Origin: Belnapia arida | GTDB taxonomy: Bacteria > Pseudomonadota > Alphaproteobacteria > Acetobacterales > Acetobacteraceae | DNA: 64,000 nucleotides | NCBI RefSeq assembly: GCF_016773205.1 | Contig: NZ_JAETWB010000010.1 | Location: 1 to 64,000, forward strand | Direction: 5' to 3' | In this document: piece after piece, positions 43,478 to 51,809 of the stretch | How positions within the stretch are numbered: the first letter of the stretch is position 1 | How the letters are laid out: each line of letters starts with the position of its first letter | The notes under the pieces: generated by a model | The model's database searches: none | What the model was told of the DNA's origin: nothing | The model's input: only the letters and a program-made list of their open reading frames with translations | Program-made: the position numbers and the translations under genes

Positions 43478-43862
43478 GAAGAAGGCTCCGGCAGGCTTCA
43501 TCCAGCACTCGACTGTCGGCCTCCACGGACTCCAGCACGGCCCGGGCCTCCGAAAAGACCCGGCGTTGTACGCCGGCATGGCGATTCGCAAGGTCGCGCA
43601 TCAGCGCCCGCGCGCGGTCCAGGGCCTCGTGGTAATGGGCCGGGTCCACGGCCCGCGCATCGGTCAGGGTCGGAACCGAAGCGGCGTCGAGCAGCTCATC
43701 CACGCCCTTTGCGCCGAACAATGCGTCGAGATGGACGACGGATTGGGTGTCCAGGGCAGGTGCCGATCCCTCCTCGGGAAGCCGCGCGGCGGGCAGCGCC
43801 CGGCGGACCGAGACGAGGCCGATGTTGAAGGCGGGGAATCGCTCGTCCACACCTTGCGTCAT
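43470..43862 (-). CDS. sctX: YscX-like T3SS early substrate
   Basis: A 130-residue protein resembling YscX (about 122 residues), an early substrate required for secretion in Ysc-type systems only. The sequence has an N-terminal unstructured part and C-terminal helices (YHEALDRARALMRDLANRHAGVQRRVFSEARAVLE). It begins in a four-base overlap with the SycN-like gene. The identity relies on size, helix pattern and the order SctW-SycN-X-Y-V, identical to Yersinia. Confidence 0.7.
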   Translation of the reverse strand: MTQGVDERFPAFNIGLVSVRRALPAARLPEEGSAPALDTQSVVHLDALFGAKGVDELLDAASVPTLTDARAVDPAHYHEALDRARALMRDLANRHAGVQRRVFSEARAVLESVEADSRVLDEACRSLLRG

Positions 43863-44227
43863 GGCTGAGCCCCTGCCTCCGCCTCGTCGGCCAGCCGGTT
43901 CAGCAGCCGCAGGCAACCGTCCAGCATCGGGGTATCCACCTCCTCCGCGGCAAGATGCAGGCTGAGCAGCAGGCTGCGATGGCTGCGGCACCGTATGTGA
44001 ACCGGGCGCGGCACGCCGCGCGCCGGATGCACGGCACGCAGCGCGGCCGCGAGGACACCGGTTCGCCATGCAGGCAGGTCCCGCTCCAGCAGCAGCGTCA
44101 GGCCCCCTCGGTCTTCGGCAATGAGGAGGCGGCCCGCACGCTCGAAGCGAAGCACGACGGGCATGGTGCGCGGCATCGCAACGCCCAGCCCCTCGCAAAA
44201 AGCCCGGATGCCCGCTTGAGCGCTCAT
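43859..44227 (-). CDS. SycN-like T3SS chaperone
   Basis: A 122-residue CesT-fold protein, the same length as Yersinia SycN, which together with YscB binds the N-terminal part of YopN. An N-terminal helix (AGIRAFCEGLGVAM), a beta-sheet core (LRFERAGRLLIAE, LTLLLERDL) and a C-terminal helix (MLDGCLRLLNRLADEAEAG) are visible. It overlaps sctW upstream and sctX downstream by four bases each. Its likely client is the gatekeeper SctW. Confidence 0.72.
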   Translation of the reverse strand: MSAQAGIRAFCEGLGVAMPRTMPVVLRFERAGRLLIAEDRGGLTLLLERDLPAWRTGVLAAALRAVHPARGVPRPVHIRCRSHRSLLLSLHLAAEEVDTPMLDGCLRLLNRLADEAEAGAQP

Positions 44228-45429
44228 GCGCCTGCGTCCTCGCGCTCGGCGAGCGTATCGAGCGCCTGCTGCATCCCGCCCAGCACCGCGAAGCGGGCCT
44301 CCCCATCCCGGAACACGGAGACCGGCATCAGGGCCAGCACCTCGCGCGCTTCCCTCATGAAGACGATCTGCGCATCGGCGCGGTCTGGAGGAATGCCCAG
44401 TTGCAGCGGCATCGAGACGAGCCTGGCGGGGTTCGGCGCCGGGTCGGTCGCCACCGGCAGCAGGTGTTCCATGATTGCCGTCGGCGTCGGCGTGCCGATA
44501 TGCAGCTTGCCAAGGCGCCGGCCCATCTCCCGGCACCGGTCGTGCACGGTGCTCAGGACATGGAGCGTCGACAGCTCGTCCAGCACTTCCCGCAGCCGCG
44601 CAGGGGCGATGGACGGACCGGCGGATGCGAGGTCGTTCCCGACCGCGCGGGTGAGGAAGCGCAAGCGGTCGGTGAAGCCCTCGACCCCGAACTGCTTGAG
44701 GATGCTGCCATAGACCCCTGCCGGCGAGGCGGCTGAAAAGACCGTGTCGCGGTAGAGGCTGCGCAACGCCGAGGCCGCCTTCTGATCGCCGGCGGAGAAT
44801 TCGAAGGCGGCGGCGGAAGTGTTCAGCCCCGCCCGGATCGCAGCCCCTTCGCGTGCCTCGAGGAGGTCACGCGCCTGGGCCAGCCGGTCGGCCAGGCCAT
44901 TCGCACCCCTGGCACGCATGTGCTTGGCTGCGGCGTCCAGCGCCGCGAAGGCATGCGCCGGTTCGGCGAAGGACGAGCGCGCCCGCTGGACGAGGTCCTC
45001 CGCCGAGCCGTGCTGTCCGTGACGCCCACGATGCTCGCGTTCCGCCACGGCCGCCATGAACAGGCCGAGGGCGCGTGGATTGAACTCCGGCAGCCTGCTC
45101 ATGTACTCGGGGGCCTGCTGGATGGCCTGCACGCCCTCGCCCTCGCACTCCTCGAGGGACTCCGAGACTTCTCGGTCCCAGATCTCCTTCTCCTCGAAGT
45201 CTTCCACGCCGTCTCCATCCGCGTCTGCCATCACCTCCTCGGCGAAGCTGGGCTCCTCCTCTCCGTCGACCGTCACGGCCTCGCCGTTCCAGATTCCGAC
45301 AGGTGCAGGCACGGCCGGCGCATCCCGCTGCAGGCCCGCATCCGGACCGGAGCGTGAGGTGCTCACCTGGTCAACCACGGGCACATCCTCCTCGCAACAG
45401 GGTGGGGCCGCCGGGGGCGGGGGCGGCAT
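44224..45429 (-). CDS. sctW: T3SS gatekeeper SctW (YopN-TyeA/HrpJ/MxiC family) with an EF-hand loop
   Basis: A 401-residue gatekeeper that holds back effector secretion until contact. Helical HrpJ-type repeats cover about 100-300, and a TyeA-like C-terminal domain (about 305-395) is fused, as in many families. The N-terminal 65 residues are Pro-rich and disordered. Residues 69-80 (DADGDGVEDFEE) form a canonical EF-hand loop with ligands at positions 1, 3, 5 and 12 and Gly at 6, flanked by helices. This is not a known feature of the family as far as I recall and suggests direct calcium sensing. The ATG abuts the sctU stop (TGAATG). Confidence 0.85.
   Translation of the reverse strand: MPPPPPAAPPCCEEDVPVVDQVSTSRSGPDAGLQRDAPAVPAPVGIWNGEAVTVDGEEEPSFAEEVMADADGDGVEDFEEKEIWDREVSESLEECEGEGVQAIQQAPEYMSRLPEFNPRALGLFMAAVAEREHRGRHGQHGSAEDLVQRARSSFAEPAHAFAALDAAAKHMRARGANGLADRLAQARDLLEAREGAAIRAGLNTSAAAFEFSAGDQKAASALRSLYRDTVFSAASPAGVYGSILKQFGVEGFTDRLRFLTRAVGNDLASAGPSIAPARLREVLDELSTLHVLSTVHDRCREMGRRLGKLHIGTPTPTAIMEHLLPVATDPAPNPARLVSMPLQLGIPPDRADAQIVFMREAREVLALMPVSVFRDGEARFAVLGGMQQALDTLAEREDAGA
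45190..45225 (-). other. EF-hand-like calcium loop within sctW
   Basis: Codons 69-80 of sctW encode D-A-D-G-D-G-V-E-D-F-E-E, a perfect DxDxDG...E loop between a short helix (SFAEEVMA) and a longer charged helix (EKEIWDREVSESLEE). Confidence 0.75.
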
Positions 45430-46470
45430 TCATTCGCGTGACAGGCTTTGCAAGGCGCGGAGGACCTCCGCGAATGGCTCGATCAGGTCCGACGGGATGT
45501 ACTGCTCGACCATGGCCTGCTCTAGCAGGGCCCGGGCGAGCGGCACGTCCTGCATGACCGGCACGCCGGCCGCGTGCGCGGCCTCGATCATCCGCCGGGC
45601 GACCAGATCGGTGCCCATGGCGGTGACCACCGGAAGCGGCGTCGTTTGCTCCTCATAGACCACCGCGACCGCGACATGGGTCGGGTTGGTGACGAGCATG
45701 GTCGCCTTCCGCGCCCGGTCTATCTTGCCCTCCGCCAGCATCTGCTGGTGCAGCTGCTTGCGCATCCCCTTCACCTGCGGGTCGCCCTCGCTTTCCTTGT
45801 ACTCGCGCTTGACCTCGTCCTTCGACATCTTGTGCTTCTTGGTGAAGCTGTACCGCTGATAAGCAAAATCGGCAGCGGCGATTATGATGAATGGGGCCGC
45901 CGCCCAGACCATCAGCAAGTACAGCATGTCGCCCACATAGCGCCGCAGGCAATCCAGCCCGCAGGCGGGCAGGTACACCAGGGCCTGCATCCCCCCGGTC
46001 ACGATGTGCCACACGATGGCGCTGAGGACGGCGATCTTGAGAAGGGACTTGCCGAACTCCACGAGGTTCTGCAGCCCGAAGGTCTTCTTGAAGTACTGCG
46101 CCGGATTGAGCTTCTTGAGCGAGGGCTTTGCATGCTCACCCGAGAGCAGCAGGCCGAACTGCAGCAGGCTGCCCGCCGCTCCGCCCACCACGCAGATCAG
46201 GAGGAAGGGCAGCAACAGCGTCACCATCTGTTCGAGCAGCCCGTGCAGCACGCGGTCGGCCGCGATGCTCGGCGGCATGTCCAGGAACGGAAGCGGCATC
46301 GTCAGCATGATCTGCATCCGCTGCGTCATCCCGGGCAGCGTCACCGCCAGCAGGGTGAAGAACAGCAGGATCAGCAGGGAGGAGGACAGCTCCTTGCTGA
46401 ACGGCACCTCGCCCTTCTTGCGGGCGTCGCGCAGCCGCTTGGCCGTTGGCTGTTCGGTCTTCTCGCTCAT
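45430..46470 (-). CDS. sctU: T3SS export switch protein SctU
   Basis: A 346-residue YscU/FlhB-family protein. The N-terminal part has EKTEQPTAKRLRDARKKG and four membrane helices. The cytoplasmic domain has the autocleavage motif N262-P-T-H, which switches secretion from needle parts to later substrates. The ATG at 46470 overlaps the sctT stop by four bases and has GGAGG nine bases upstream. It is preferred over an ATG three codons earlier that touches the GGAGG. Confidence 0.95.
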   Translation of the reverse strand: MSEKTEQPTAKRLRDARKKGEVPFSKELSSSLLILLFFTLLAVTLPGMTQRMQIMLTMPLPFLDMPPSIAADRVLHGLLEQMVTLLLPFLLICVVGGAAGSLLQFGLLLSGEHAKPSLKKLNPAQYFKKTFGLQNLVEFGKSLLKIAVLSAIVWHIVTGGMQALVYLPACGLDCLRRYVGDMLYLLMVWAAAPFIIIAAADFAYQRYSFTKKHKMSKDEVKREYKESEGDPQVKGMRKQLHQQMLAEGKIDRARKATMLVTNPTHVAVAVVYEEQTTPLPVVTAMGTDLVARRMIEAAHAAGVPVMQDVPLARALLEQAMVEQYIPSDLIEPFAEVLRALQSLSRE

Positions 46471-47279
46471 CGCAGCCATCCTCCGACGACGCCGAGGACG
46501 GCCTCGCTATCGCCGAGGCGACGTGTCGCCTCCTCCATCAGGATGCCAAGGGACAGCGCCAGCGCCAGCAAGCCGACTGCGCTCTTTACCGGCATAGCGA
46601 GGAAGAAGACCTGCAGCTGCGGGGCGAAGCGGCTTACCAGGGCCAGCCCTGCCTCGCTGAGGAACATCACGGCGATCGCGGGGCCTGCCATGAGCAGCGC
46701 CAGCATCATCACGCTGTCCAGCATCCCCAGCATATGGCGGGGAAATTCCGCGCCGAGGGCTGGCAGGAACTGCCAGGCGGGCCAGACGAGGTGCGACCGG
46801 TAGAGAAGGTCGAGCAGGGCCAGGAAGCCACCGCTCACGAAGAGCCAGACCGTATAGAGCTGGGCGAGCATGATGCCGGTCGGCGAGGCTTGATTGCCCG
46901 TTGCCGGGTCGAGTGAGCTGGCAGAGGTCGAGCCGCGCTGGTTGTCGATCAGGACCCCAGCGGTTTCGATGCCCCAGGAAAGCACCGCGAGCGGCAGCCC
47001 GAGCAGCAGCCCGATGACGGATTCCTTCACCGCGAGTGCGGCGATCAGCCAGACATCCCCGGTGTCGAGGCCGGGCGGCAGGGCGGCCTCGAGCCGCGGC
47101 AGCACCGGCAGGGTCAGCCCCAGGACGACCCCGTTGCGCGCGACGCCCGTCAGCACGCCACGGCCGAGGAAGGGCGTGACCATGAGCATCGTCGTCGTGC
47201 GCGCGACACCGAGGAAAAGGACGACCAGCAGCGGCCCAAGGCGCGCGATGGCATCCTCGATTCCGGGCAGGCTTGCCAC
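46467..47279 (-). CDS. sctT: T3SS export gate protein SctT
   Basis: A 270-residue YscT/FliR-family membrane protein with about six hydrophobic helices and the conserved segments VVLFLGVARTTTMLMVTPFLG near the start and GIETAGVLIDNQRGSTSASSL (within loop) in the middle. It helps form the SctRST export channel. It overlaps sctU by four bases. Confidence 0.92.
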   Translation of the reverse strand: MASLPGIEDAIARLGPLLVVLFLGVARTTTMLMVTPFLGRGVLTGVARNGVVLGLTLPVLPRLEAALPPGLDTGDVWLIAALAVKESVIGLLLGLPLAVLSWGIETAGVLIDNQRGSTSASSLDPATGNQASPTGIMLAQLYTVWLFVSGGFLALLDLLYRSHLVWPAWQFLPALGAEFPRHMLGMLDSVMMLALLMAGPAIAVMFLSEAGLALVSRFAPQLQVFFLAMPVKSAVGLLALALSLGILMEEATRRLGDSEAVLGVVGGWLR

Positions 47280-47313
47280 GGGCTAGGTCCTCCCCAACGG
47301 AGCAGCGCCGCGC

Positions 47314-47577
47314 TCACGCATGGGGGATGCTTGCGAAGAGGCGTTCGGTGTAGCGGTACAGCGCACTTCCCAGCCACCCCGCGGTGCCCACCAGAACGAC
47401 GCTCACGCAGGCGAGCTTGGCCGCAAAGGAAAGCGTCTGTTCCTGGATCTGGGTGATGGCCTGGATCAGGCTGACAAGCAGGCCGACGACGGTGGCGACG
47501 ATGATGGCGGGGGCGCTGAGCGTCAGCACCAGCAGCAGGGCATCGGTTGCGAGCCGGACGACCTCGGCATTCGTCAT
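47314..47577 (-). CDS. sctS: T3SS export gate protein SctS
   Basis: An 87-residue YscS/FliQ-family protein with two membrane helices. The loop region VSLIQAITQIQEQTLSF is the classic FliQ signature. The ATG at 47577 overlaps the sctR stop by four bases; the longer open frame upstream is not used. Four copies assemble around SctR and SctT. Confidence 0.93.
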   Translation of the reverse strand: MTNAEVVRLATDALLLVLTLSAPAIIVATVVGLLVSLIQAITQIQEQTLSFAAKLACVSVVLVGTAGWLGSALYRYTERLFASIPHA

Positions 47578-48239
47578 CCCATCGTCCTCGCATAGGAGAG
47601 CACAAGCCCCTGGATCAGGGCCTCCCACCCGTTCACCACGACGAACAGGAAGAGCTTGAACGGCAGGGAGATCGTCATTGGGGAGACCATGTTCATCCCC
47701 ATCGCCAACAGGATGTTGGAGACGACGAGATCCACCACGATGAACGGCAGGAACAGCAGGAAGCCGATGCGGAAGGCCGCCGTCAGCTCCGCGGTGGTGA
47801 AGGCGGGCACGAGCACGAGGAAATCCCGGTCGGTCACGCCGACGGCAAGCTCCGGCGGCCAGAGGCGCTGCGCCGTGTTGACGAAGAAGATGCGGTCGGC
47901 GGGCTTGGTATTGCGGTCGAGGAAGGCGCGGAACGGCTCCGCCGCATCGCTCGCCAGCCCGGCCAGTGCCTGAAGGTCGGACATGGCAACCGGCCTGTCG
48001 CGCACGGCATCGTAGGCCTGGTGCCCGACCGGAGCCATGATGTAGAGCGTCAGCACGATGGCGATGCCGTTCAGTGCCATGTTCGGCGGGACGTTCTGCA
48101 CGCCCAGCGCGTTCCGCACGAGCCCCATCACCACGACCAGCTTGAGATAGGTCGTCGTCAGGATCGCCACGAACGGCACCAGCGCCAGCGCCCCCAGCAG
48201 GACGATCAGCGAGACCGGATTGGGCAAGCCGTCCTGCAT
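47574..48239 (-). CDS. sctR: T3SS export gate protein SctR
   Basis: A 221-residue YscR/FliP-family protein with four membrane helices. The conserved LTTTYLKLVVVMGLVRNALGVQ stretch (split: TTYLKLVVV, RNALGVQNVPPN) and GMNMVSPMTISLPFKLFLFV near the end are typical. Five copies form the core of the export gate. Confidence 0.95.
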   Translation of the reverse strand: MQDGLPNPVSLIVLLGALALVPFVAILTTTYLKLVVVMGLVRNALGVQNVPPNMALNGIAIVLTLYIMAPVGHQAYDAVRDRPVAMSDLQALAGLASDAAEPFRAFLDRNTKPADRIFFVNTAQRLWPPELAVGVTDRDFLVLVPAFTTAELTAAFRIGFLLFLPFIVVDLVVSNILLAMGMNMVSPMTISLPFKLFLFVVVNGWEALIQGLVLSYARTMG

Positions 48240-48249
48240 CCCGGCCCCC

Positions 48250-48519
48250 TCAGCCGTCGCGCGCCAGGCGCAGTTCGGTCACCCGGACGCCCGTGCGCTC
48301 CGCGATGCGCACCAGCTCGCCGGTTCCGATCACCTGGCCGTTCACGCGCAGGCTGACACGCATCGTCGCGTCGAAGCCGAGGTCCAGCACCTGCCCGGGG
48401 GCCAGCTCCCGCAGGCGCGAGAGCGGCAGGGTCAGGCGCCCGACCTCGCACTCCACCGTCATCGGCAGATCCTCCAGCGAGGGTGGAGGCAGGCCCCGGG
48501 GGGTCGCGTCATCGGGCAT
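48250..48519 (-). CDS. Predicted internal-start product SctQ-C
   Basis: Codon 251 of sctQ is ATG, preceded by GGAAGG with six bases between. Translation from it would give an 89-residue protein containing the C-terminal SpoA domain. Yersinia, Salmonella and other systems make such a short product from the same place, about 90 residues long, and it binds full-length SctQ. The site is seen in the sequence; use is inferred. Confidence 0.62.
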   Translation of the reverse strand: MPDDATPRGLPPPSLEDLPMTVECEVGRLTLPLSRLRELAPGQVLDLGFDATMRVSLRVNGQVIGTGELVRIAERTGVRVTELRLARDG

Positions 48520-49269
48520 GTTGAGCCTTCCATCGATCCATGCATTGACCTCGAGCCGCCCGCCAAGGAGTCGCCCGCGCAGCAGCCCGGCATGGCCGAC
48601 CGGGCGAATGACCGTGGCGAGGCCACCCTCGCCATCCGTGAGTTCGGCCTCGATCAGCACGACGTCGCCTGCCGAAAGCGCGCTCAGCTCCGCAACCGAC
48701 AGGGAGAGCCGTGCGACGACCAGCGCCAGCTCGACGGGGAGTGCCGCCAGATCCAGCAGGCGGGGCGGACCCGCCCTGTCCATCCGCGATGCCACCCAGG
48801 CCAGGGCGCCGTCGTCCAGCGACAGGGATCCAACGGGCTCACCGCCGGTCTCGCGCGCCAGCAGCAGGACATGCGGCCGGTCCCCTGCCCCGTCATCCTC
48901 GCGCCATGCCGGGCGCAGCCCAGACCAGCGTTCCGCCAAGTCGGTCGCCTCCCCGAGCACCACGCCCAGCAGCACCGGGCGCAGCGCCGGCGGCAGGCCG
49001 ATGGGGGCGAGGTGAGCCCAGCGGCCGGACGCCTGCGGCAATATCGCGGGGTCCATCATGGCCAGCACGGAGTGTCCCCCGAAATCGGCCAGGACCCGTA
49101 GCCAACCGGCAGGCGCCCCGCGCCAATCCGGCCCGCCCAGCGCGGCCACCAGCGGCTGTCCACCCAGGGCAAGGCGCGCCGGCAGGTGCCGCGCGACCGT
49201 GGAGGACGCCTCGGCGCCTGCCGCCGTATAGGCGGGCAACGCAGCAAGCAGGCTGCTATCCTGCGGCAT
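48250..49269 (-). CDS. sctQ: T3SS cytosolic sorting platform protein SctQ
   Basis: A 339-residue YscQ/FliN-family protein. The divergent N-terminal region is followed by two SpoA-type domains, the C-terminal one being clearest (VECEVGRLTLPLSRLREL, then VLDLGFDA and VRVNGQ-like VSLRVNGQVIGTGELV). It forms the pods of the sorting platform with SctK, SctL and SctN. An internal ATG at 48519 with its own GGAAGG could give a separate C-terminal product. It overlaps the sctP end by 14 bases. Confidence 0.9.
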   Translation of the reverse strand: MPQDSSLLAALPAYTAAGAEASSTVARHLPARLALGGQPLVAALGGPDWRGAPAGWLRVLADFGGHSVLAMMDPAILPQASGRWAHLAPIGLPPALRPVLLGVVLGEATDLAERWSGLRPAWREDDGAGDRPHVLLLARETGGEPVGSLSLDDGALAWVASRMDRAGPPRLLDLAALPVELALVVARLSLSVAELSALSAGDVVLIEAELTDGEGGLATVIRPVGHAGLLRGRLLGGRLEVNAWIDGRLNMPDDATPRGLPPPSLEDLPMTVECEVGRLTLPLSRLRELAPGQVLDLGFDATMRVSLRVNGQVIGTGELVRIAERTGVRVTELRLARDG

Positions 49270-49915
49270 AGCTCAGCATTGCCTCGTAGCCGCGCGAACG
49301 CCGTTGGCGCTCATCCTCCGCGCCGGCGCCCTCGCCTCCGGTCGCGGCCGGTACCTGCAGGACCACGCGTTCACCCAGCCGGTCGGCCAGTTGGGCCGCC
49401 AATTCCGCGCCGCGGTCGCGCAGCAATTGCTGGCCATCCATTCCCTGCGCCTCGATCCGCACCTCCAGCCCCTGCGCGGCGCGCGCGATCTCCACCTGCA
49501 CCGCGCCACCGAGTGCATCGCTCTGCACCGAGGCGTGGAGCACCGCCGTGCCGGCGGCCTGCCCGCTCACCAGAACCCGGTCCACGACGCTGTCGACCAG
49601 CTTTGCCAGCGCTTCGCGCCGAGCGGCATTCTCGACGCCATCCGCCGCCTCGACCGGCTTCGCGCCCATCCCGGCCAGGACCGCCTCGCCCGGCAGCGAG
49701 CCGGGCGGCATGGCGAAGGGGGGCGGCTGATCCTGGCGGCTCTCATCCTCGCCACCCTGGTCCCTGCCATCCTTGTGGCGACGCAGCAGCCGCGCCAGCC
49801 GCTCCGCATCGCCTGCCTCGGCCTCACGGGGCGCGGCACGCTCGTCCCTGCGTCCCGGTGCCGTACCGCGACGAGGGGCAGCGCCGGCAGGCTCAGAAGG
49901 CCCGATCGTACCCAT
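49256..49915 (-). CDS. sctP: T3SS needle-length regulator SctP
   Basis: A 219-residue protein by position and pattern: a charged, low-complexity N-terminal half (about 1-90) and a C-terminal T3S4-like domain (VQVEIARAAQGLEVRIEAQGMDG, LADRLGERVVLQVP). Such rulers measure the needle and switch specificity through SctU. It is short compared with Yersinia YscP, implying a short needle. Two ATGs lie side by side (49918 and 49915); GGGAG is seven bases from the second. It overlaps sctO by 23 bases. Confidence 0.75.
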   Translation of the reverse strand: MGTIGPSEPAGAAPRRGTAPGRRDERAAPREAEAGDAERLARLLRRHKDGRDQGGEDESRQDQPPPFAMPPGSLPGEAVLAGMGAKPVEAADGVENAARREALAKLVDSVVDRVLVSGQAAGTAVLHASVQSDALGGAVQVEIARAAQGLEVRIEAQGMDGQQLLRDRGAELAAQLADRLGERVVLQVPAATGGEGAGAEDERQRRSRGYEAMLSYAAG

Positions 49916-50435
49916 CATTCCGCTCCCACGCTGGAACCTCGTCCAGGCCATCCGCCGGGTCGTCGTCCCCGTGCCGTGCCGTGACCTCCTCCATCACGGC
50001 ATCCTCCTCGCGGGCGGCCTCCCGCGCCGCGCCCTGGCGCAGGACGCGCACCAGCTCCACGAACTTCTCGACCCCGCGCCGCGCCTCGGCCAGCGCGGCC
50101 GACGCGGCCCGCTCGGCCGCCTGTGCCTCGCGCAGGCGGGCACGCGCCTCCTCCACCTGCTGCAACAGCACCTCTTCCTTCACCCGAAGCGCCAGCGTCG
50201 CCTGCCGCGCGGCCTCCAGCGTGTCGAGGTCCACGATCCGGCCGATCAGCGGCGCATAGATCGCGGCCGCGCGTGCCGGCATGGCCTCGGTCCATTGCGC
50301 CGCGGTCCGGATGGCGGCCTCCGCCGCCGAAACCGCCGCGATGCCCGCCTGCCGGGCGCTGCGCTGCGCCTCCTCCGCCTGGTTGGCACGGAAACGCTTC
50401 AACTCGACCAGGCGGCCGACGATGTCCCTGTCCAT
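49893..50435 (-). CDS. sctO: T3SS central stalk protein SctO
   Basis: A 180-residue, almost wholly coiled-coil protein (helical hairpin about 5-145) like YscO/FliJ, which fits into the ATPase hexamer and links it to SctV. Position directly after sctN is standard. The C-terminal 30 residues are acidic. Confidence 0.85.
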   Translation of the reverse strand: MDRDIVGRLVELKRFRANQAEEAQRSARQAGIAAVSAAEAAIRTAAQWTEAMPARAAAIYAPLIGRIVDLDTLEAARQATLALRVKEEVLLQQVEEARARLREAQAAERAASAALAEARRGVEKFVELVRVLRQGAAREAAREEDAVMEEVTARHGDDDPADGLDEVPAWERNDGYDRAF

Positions 50436-50447
50436 GCGCCGCCCCCC

Positions 50448-51806
50448 TCATGCGAGCGCCTGGCCGAGCTGGTGCAGGACCTTGTCGAAGGAAAGCAGAT
50501 CCTGCGTTCCCTGGCGCAGGAAGGCCCGGATGGCATCGATCTTGGCCACGGCCTCGTCCGCCTCCTTGTCCGATCCCGCCTTGTATTCGCCGATCCGCAC
50601 CAGCAGCTCGACCTCCGCATACTTCGCCATCAGCCGCCGCGTCTTCGCCGCCAGCGCCCGGTGCTCGGGCGCCGCGACGGCGTCCATCACGCGGCTTGCG
50701 CTCGCCAGCACGTCGATCGCCGGGAAGTGGTTGGCCGCCGAGAGGGCGCGCGACAGGACGATGTGGCCATCGAGGATCGAGCGGACCTCGTCCGCCACCG
50801 GCTCCGCCATGTCGTCGCCCTCGACCAGCACGGTGTAGAAGGCGGTGATGCTGCCCTTGTCGTTCGTGCCGGTGCGCTCCATCAGCTTCGGCAGGATGGC
50901 GAAGACCGAGGGCGGGAAGCCGCGCCGCGTCGGCGGCTCGCCTGCCGCCAGGCCGATCTCGCGTTGCGCCCGGGCGAAGCGCGTCGCGCTGTCCATGAGG
51001 AAGAGCACGCGCAGCCCCTGGTCGCGGAACCATTCGGCGATGGCCGTCGCCACATAGGCCGCCTTGGAGCGCTCCATTGAGGAACGGTCGCTGGTCGCCA
51101 CCACCAGGACCGACTTCGCGCGCCCTTCCGGACCCAGGTCGCGCTCGATGAACTCGCGCACCTCGCGCCCGCGCTCGCCGATCAGCGCGAGCACCGTCAC
51201 ATCGGCGGCGGCCCCGCGCACGAGCATCGACAGCAGCGTGCTCTTCCCGCCGCCGGCCGCGGCGAAGATGCCCATCCGCTGCCCCTCGCCGCAGGTCAGA
51301 AGCCCGTCGAGCGCCCGTACGCCGAGCGGCATCGGCTCCGCGACCACGCGCCGGGTGAGCGGGTCGGGCGCTTCCGCGTAGACGGATACCTCCACCTCCG
51401 TCACCAGCGGACCACGGTCGCGGGTGTCGAGCGGCCGTCCCATCCCGTCCAGCACCCGGCCCAGCAGGCCCCGCCCGGCCGGCACCATGTGCGGCTTGCC
51501 CGTCGGCAGGACCTCCGTCAGCGTGGAGACACCCCTCAGGTCGCCGAGCGGCACGAGCACGGCTGCGTCCCGCTGCAGGCCGACCACCTCCGCCGTCAGT
51601 TCGTAGCCGTCCTCCGCATTCCGCAGCAGGCAGAGGTCGCCGATCCGCGCGCCCGGCGCCGTTGCCCTGATGATGGTGCCGACGACCTGCAGCACGCGCC
51701 CGCGCACCTGCACCGAGGGCGTCTGCTCGATCACCTCGCGCGCGAGGCGGAAGACGTCGTCGAAGTCACGCGGCGACACGAGCGGCGACGGCGTGGCCAG
51801 ACCCAT
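50448..51806 (-). CDS. sctN: T3SS ATPase SctN
   Basis: A 452-residue F1-beta-like ATPase (YscN/FliI family). The Walker A motif is in AAAGGGKST with Lys188. Further motifs are [14 protein letters not shown], Walker [15 protein letters not shown], and [27 protein letters not shown] (in separate parts). It strips chaperones and unfolds substrates. It lies three bases after sctL and twelve before sctO. Confidence 0.97.
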   Translation of the reverse strand: MGLATPSPLVSPRDFDDVFRLAREVIEQTPSVQVRGRVLQVVGTIIRATAPGARIGDLCLLRNAEDGYELTAEVVGLQRDAAVLVPLGDLRGVSTLTEVLPTGKPHMVPAGRGLLGRVLDGMGRPLDTRDRGPLVTEVEVSVYAEAPDPLTRRVVAEPMPLGVRALDGLLTCGEGQRMGIFAAAGGGKSTLLSMLVRGAAADVTVLALIGERGREVREFIERDLGPEGRAKSVLVVATSDRSSMERSKAAYVATAIAEWFRDQGLRVLFLMDSATRFARAQREIGLAAGEPPTRRGFPPSVFAILPKLMERTGTNDKGSITAFYTVLVEGDDMAEPVADEVRSILDGHIVLSRALSAANHFPAIDVLASASRVMDAVAAPEHRALAAKTRRLMAKYAEVELLVRIGEYKAGSDKEADEAVAKIDAIRAFLRQGTQDLLSFDKVLHQLGQALA

Positions 51807-51809
51807 CCC

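Noticed and set aside
40949-43828. 959-codon open frame on the plus strand opposite sctD, sctV and sctY
   Set aside because: His- and Arg-rich antisense translation; the minus strand encodes well-defined T3SS proteins with coupled starts.
45430-48239. Flagellar export genes (flhB, fliR, fliQ, fliP)
   Set aside because: These families are shared with flagella, but needle, translocator, gatekeeper and secretin genes in the same locus show an injectisome, and no flagellar hook or rod genes are present.
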